From assembly GCA_026713745.1 (NCBI GenBank), contig JAPONU010000115.1, positions 1-7,871 on the forward strand: 7,871 bases of DNA, given 5' to 3'. The DNA is from a bacterium (lineage in GTDB: Bacteria > Actinomycetota > Acidimicrobiia > Acidimicrobiales > CATQHL01). The notes under the pieces were generated by a model. The model was not told where the DNA came from. It searched no databases and was given only the letters and a program-made list of their open reading frames with translations. The position numbers and the translations under genes were made by a program. Of the stretch, positions 5,395-7,871 are shown in pieces. How positions within the stretch are numbered: position 1 is the first letter of the stretch; every line of letters starts with the position of its first letter.

Positions 5395-7041
5395 ATGGAT
5401 GCATTTCTGAACGGTTGGGGGCTGACGCTCATCACCTTCGTCCCACTGGCGGGCGCGGTGCTGGTGATGGCGCTGCCCCGCTCCCAGGAGCTGTGGCTGA
5501 AGGCCGCGGCGCTGGGCACCTCACTGCTGACGGCGCTGTTCGCCGTCTTCCTGCTGGCCCGCTTCAGCATCTCCCGGGCGGGCGAGTTGCAGTACGTGGT
5601 GGATCGGCCGTGGATCGACGTCATCAACAGCCGCTACATCATGGGGATCGACGGCATCTCGTTGCCGCTGGTGCTGCTGACGGCGCTGATCGTGCCGCTG
5701 TGCATCGTGTACTCGTTCGGGCACTTCCCCGAGCCGCGCAACCCGAAAGCCTTCCTGGCGCTGCTGCTGGTGCTGGAGACGGGCATGATCGGCACCTTCG
5801 TCGCGCAGGACCTGATTCTCTTCTTCGTGTTCTTCGAGGTCGTGCTGCTGCCGATGTACTTCTTGATCGGCGTGTGGGGGGGCGAGAACCGCCGCTACGC
5901 CGCCATCAAGTTCTTCCTGTACACGCTGTTCGGCTCGGCGCTCATGCTGGTCAGCTTCCTGGCCATGTTCTTCCTGGCCGACGGCACGCTCGCCGGCCTG
6001 GAGGTGGCCCGCACCTTCGACATGCGGGCGCTGTCGGGCGGCGCCACCGCGGCCATTGCCCGCACCAGCCAGCTGTGGATCTTCGCCGGCATGTTCCTGG
6101 GCTTCGGCATCAAGGTGCCGATGTTCCCGTTCCACACCTGGCTGCCCGACGCCCACACCGAGGCGCCCACGGTGGGTTCGGTGATCCTGGCGGCGGTGCT
6201 GTTGAAGCTCGGCACCTACGGGTTCGTGCGGGTCGCCGTGCCGATGCTGCCCGAGGCGGCGGCGGCGTGGGCGCCCGTCATCGGCCTGCTGGCGGTGATC
6301 GGCATCATCTACGGCGCCCTGGGATGTCTCGCCCAGCGCGACATGAAGCGTCTCATCGCCTTCAGTTCGGTGGCCCACATGGGCTTCGTGATGCTGGGCA
6401 TCGCCACGCTCACCCCCTTCGGCATCAACGCGGCGGTGTTCGGGATGGTGGCGCACGGCCTCATCACCGGGATGCTGTTCTTCCTGGCCGGCTCGGTGAA
6501 GGACCGCTACCACACGATGGAGATGTCGCGCCTGGGCGGCCTGTTGCAGCAGGCCCCGCGCATGGGCTGGATACTGGGATTCTGCGTCATGGCGTCGCTG
6601 GGCCTGCCCGGCCTGGCGGGTTTCTGGGGTGAGTTCCCGGCCATCCTGGCGTCCTATAACCCCGCGGAGATCCTGAACGAGGCGGTGTTCCGGTCGTACA
6701 TGGTGATCGCCGCCATCGGCACCGTGCTGGCCGCCGGCTACCTGCTGTGGATGCTGCAGAAGACGGCCTTCGGCAACGCCCGCGAGGAGTTCGCCGACTC
6801 GCCCGACGTCACCGACGCCACGCCGAGGGAATACCTGGCGTGGGCGCCGCTGCTGGTGCTGATCGTGGTGCTGGGCTTCTTCCCCCGGCTGCTGCACGAG
6901 GCCACCGACCCCGCAGTGCGGGAGTCGCTGCAGGTGGAGGCGGTGAACGGCTCACCCGGCGACTGCCTCGAGGTGGAGCGCGGTGAGGAGTGCTTCGAGC
7001 GGCTGCGCCGCGTCGGGGAGCAGGCCGGGAGCGGCCGGTGA
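5395..7041 (+). CDS. nuoM: NADH-quinone oxidoreductase subunit M (NuoM), middle antiporter-like pump
   Basis: NuoM (ND4) is the middle of the three antiporter-like proton pumps. The 548-residue protein has about fourteen hydrophobic segments. Key residues are Glu148 (FFEVVLLPMYFLIGVWGG), Lys240 (GFGIKVPMFPFHTWLPDAH), Lys271 (VLLKLGTYGFVR), Lys318 (DMKRLIAFSSVAHMG) and Glu413 (GFWGEFPAIL). The residues 148, 240, 271 and 413 correspond to E. coli E144, K234, K265 and E407. HTEAPTVGSVILA after the broken-helix region is typical of NuoM rather than NuoL or NuoN. The protein is longer than E. coli NuoM (509) largely because of a polar, acidic C-terminal tail (about 500-548) with Cys524 and Cys533. 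The start has a strong ribosome site, and the stop overlaps nuoN as GTGA. Family identity is certain. Confidence 0.97.
   Translation: MDAFLNGWGLTLITFVPLAGAVLVMALPRSQELWLKAAALGTSLLTALFAVFLLARFSISRAGELQYVVDRPWIDVINSRYIMGIDGISLPLVLLTALIVPLCIVYSFGHFPEPRNPKAFLALLLVLETGMIGTFVAQDLILFFVFFEVVLLPMYFLIGVWGGENRRYAAIKFFLYTLFGSALMLVSFLAMFFLADGTLAGLEVARTFDMRALSGGATAAIARTSQLWIFAGMFLGFGIKVPMFPFHTWLPDAHTEAPTVGSVILAAVLLKLGTYGFVRVAVPMLPEAAAAWAPVIGLLAVIGIIYGALGCLAQRDMKRLIAFSSVAHMGFVMLGIATLTPFGINAAVFGMVAHGLITGMLFFLAGSVKDRYHTMEMSRLGGLLQQAPRMGWILGFCVMASLGLPGLAGFWGEFPAILASYNPAEILNEAVFRSYMVIAAIGTVLAAGYLLWMLQKTAFGNAREEFADSPDVTDATPREYLAWAPLLVLIVVLGFFPRLLHEATDPAVRESLQVEAVNGSPGDCLEVERGEECFERLRRVGEQAGSGR
7027..7031 (+). 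promoter_or_regulatory. Ribosome binding site of nuoN, inside the nuoM end
   Basis: GGGAG lies six bases before the GTG at 7038, which overlaps the nuoM stop as GTGA. This is good support for a GTG start with translational coupling. Confidence 0.6.
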
Positions 7042-7871
7042 CCCTCGGTGCACTCGCCGCCCCCCTGGGGGTTCTGGGGTTCGTTCGCCCGCACCTGGAC
7101 TGGCACGCGCTCGCCCCCGAGCTGACGCTGCTGGGTGTCGGCGCCCTGCTGACCTGCCTGGACATCGCCCTCGCCGAGCGGGGCCGGGCGGTCACCTCGG
7201 CGCTGGCGGGTCTGGGCCTGCTGGGCGTCCTGGTGCCGATCATCACCCTGGCCGTCGCCGGCGTGGCCTCCGAGCCGCGGGTCATGTTCGACGGTGCCTA
7301 CGTGGTGGACGGGTACGCGCTCATCCTCAAGGCGCTGTTCGTCATCTCGGGTTACGTCGTCGTGCTGCTGTCCATGAACTACGTGGCCGAGGGCGACTAC
7401 TGGGAGAACGAGTACTACGGCCTGGTGCTGGCGTCGCTGCTGGGCATGGTGATCATGGCCTCGGCGCGGGACCTCATCAGCATCTTCGTGGCGCTGGAGT
7501 TGCTGTCGATCCCCGCCTACCTGCTGGCCGCGTGGCGCAAGCGTGACCTGCGCAGCACCGAGGCCGGTTTGAAGTACTTCCTCATGGGGGTGTTCGCCTC
7601 GGCCATCATGCTCTACGGCATGTCGCTGCTGTTCGGCGCTTCGGGGTCGACGGTGCTGGCCGACATCGCCGCGGCCGCGCCGCTGGATCAGGGTGCCGAG
7701 GCCGTACCGAGCGCCGCCATCACGGTGGGCGTGATCTTCGTGCTTGTGGGCTTCGCCTTCAAGGTCTCGGCGTTCCCGTTCCACACCTGGGCGCCCGACA
7801 CCTACGAGGGGGCGCCCACGCCCATTACCGCGTTCCTGTCGGTGGCCTCCAAGACGGCCGGTTTCGTGGCC
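7038..7871 (+). CDS. nuoN: NADH-quinone oxidoreductase subunit N (NuoN), N-terminal part, cut by window edge
   Basis: The frame opens at GTG 7038 and is still open at the last base, giving 278 residues of a protein that is usually near 480-540. NuoN (ND2) is the antiporter-like pump nearest to NuoK and NuoJ. Conserved features are Glu154 (FVALELLSIPAYLLAAW), Lys180 (STEAGLKYFLMG), Lys242 (GFAFKVSAFPFHTWAPDTYE) and Lys272 (FLSVASKTAGFVA); these match E. coli E133, K158, K217 and K247. The GAPTPITAFLS stretch after APDTYE separates it from NuoM. Seven or so hydrophobic segments are visible. An Ala-rich polar loop (about 204-226) lies before the Lys242 helix. It overlaps nuoM by four bases and completes the canonical K-L-M-N order. 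The C-terminal half, including the last channel residues, cannot be assessed. Confidence 0.95.
   Translation, partial: MTLGALAAPLGVLGFVRPHLDWHALAPELTLLGVGALLTCLDIALAERGRAVTSALAGLGLLGVLVPIITLAVAGVASEPRVMFDGAYVVDGYALILKALFVISGYVVVLLSMNYVAEGDYWENEYYGLVLASLLGMVIMASARDLISIFVALELLSIPAYLLAAWRKRDLRSTEAGLKYFLMGVFASAIMLYGMSLLFGASGSTVLADIAAAAPLDQGAEAVPSAAITVGVIFVLVGFAFKVSAFPFHTWAPDTYEGAPTPITAFLSVASKTAGFVA

Noticed and set aside
5521..6897. Minus-strand open frame of 458 codons opposite nuoM
   Set aside because: Same composition bias and no recognisable family. nuoM on the other strand has every expected catalytic residue.
6738..7784. Minus-strand open frame of 348 codons opposite the nuoM end and nuoN
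   Set aside because: It is a shadow of nuoN, whose own frame runs off the window and has clear pump motifs.

Overview
The window is a run of genes for the membrane arm and connecting subunits of a respiratory complex I (proton-pumping quinone oxidoreductase). All genes are on the + strand, and neighbours overlap or nearly touch: nuoD (3' part), nuoH, nuoI, nuoJ, nuoK, nuoL, nuoM and nuoN (5' part). The DNA is very GC-rich, third codon positions are almost always G or C, and four of the seven visible starts are GTG. The protein style (NuoD ending ...ILGDIDR, NuoI with NCTVCMLCARECP, a long NuoL) resembles the second, smaller nuo gene set I recall from actinobacteria such as Streptomyces. A high-GC actinobacterium (Actinomycetota, perhaps an acidimicrobial lineage) is therefore my best guess. 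The taxonomy is inference, not proof.

Layout: nuoD runs in from the left edge and its TGA overlaps the ATG of nuoH. A 54-base gap leads to nuoI. The end of nuoI overlaps the GTG of nuoJ. nuoK follows 4 bases after nuoJ and nuoL 7 bases after nuoK. An 87-base gap with a possible 16-codon mini-ORF leads to nuoM, whose TGA overlaps the GTG of nuoN; nuoN runs off the right edge. There is no gene-free stretch over 300 bases. I see no tRNA, rRNA, CRISPR array, mobile element, internal promoter or terminator. The operon promoter and nuoA-C, if present, lie upstream of the window.

How it works together: NuoD (with NuoB and C, not seen) and NuoI form the peripheral connecting module that brings electrons through two [4Fe-4S] clusters to quinone. 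NuoH forms the quinone chamber floor and couples it to the membrane arm. NuoJ and NuoK link to the three antiporter-like pumps NuoL, M and N. All key channel carboxylates and lysines that I could align are present in NuoK, L, M and the visible part of NuoN.

The notable points are departures from the textbook 14-subunit enzyme. nuoE, nuoF and nuoG (the NADH-oxidising module) are missing from their usual place between nuoD and nuoH. NuoD lacks a conserved segment of about 25 residues. NuoH has Val where E. coli has Glu216. NuoI has a longer basic linker. The NuoL lateral helix contains a 27-residue tandem repeat. Together these suggest an 11-subunit-type complex I whose electron donor is not set by this locus. 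I found no wholly new system here.
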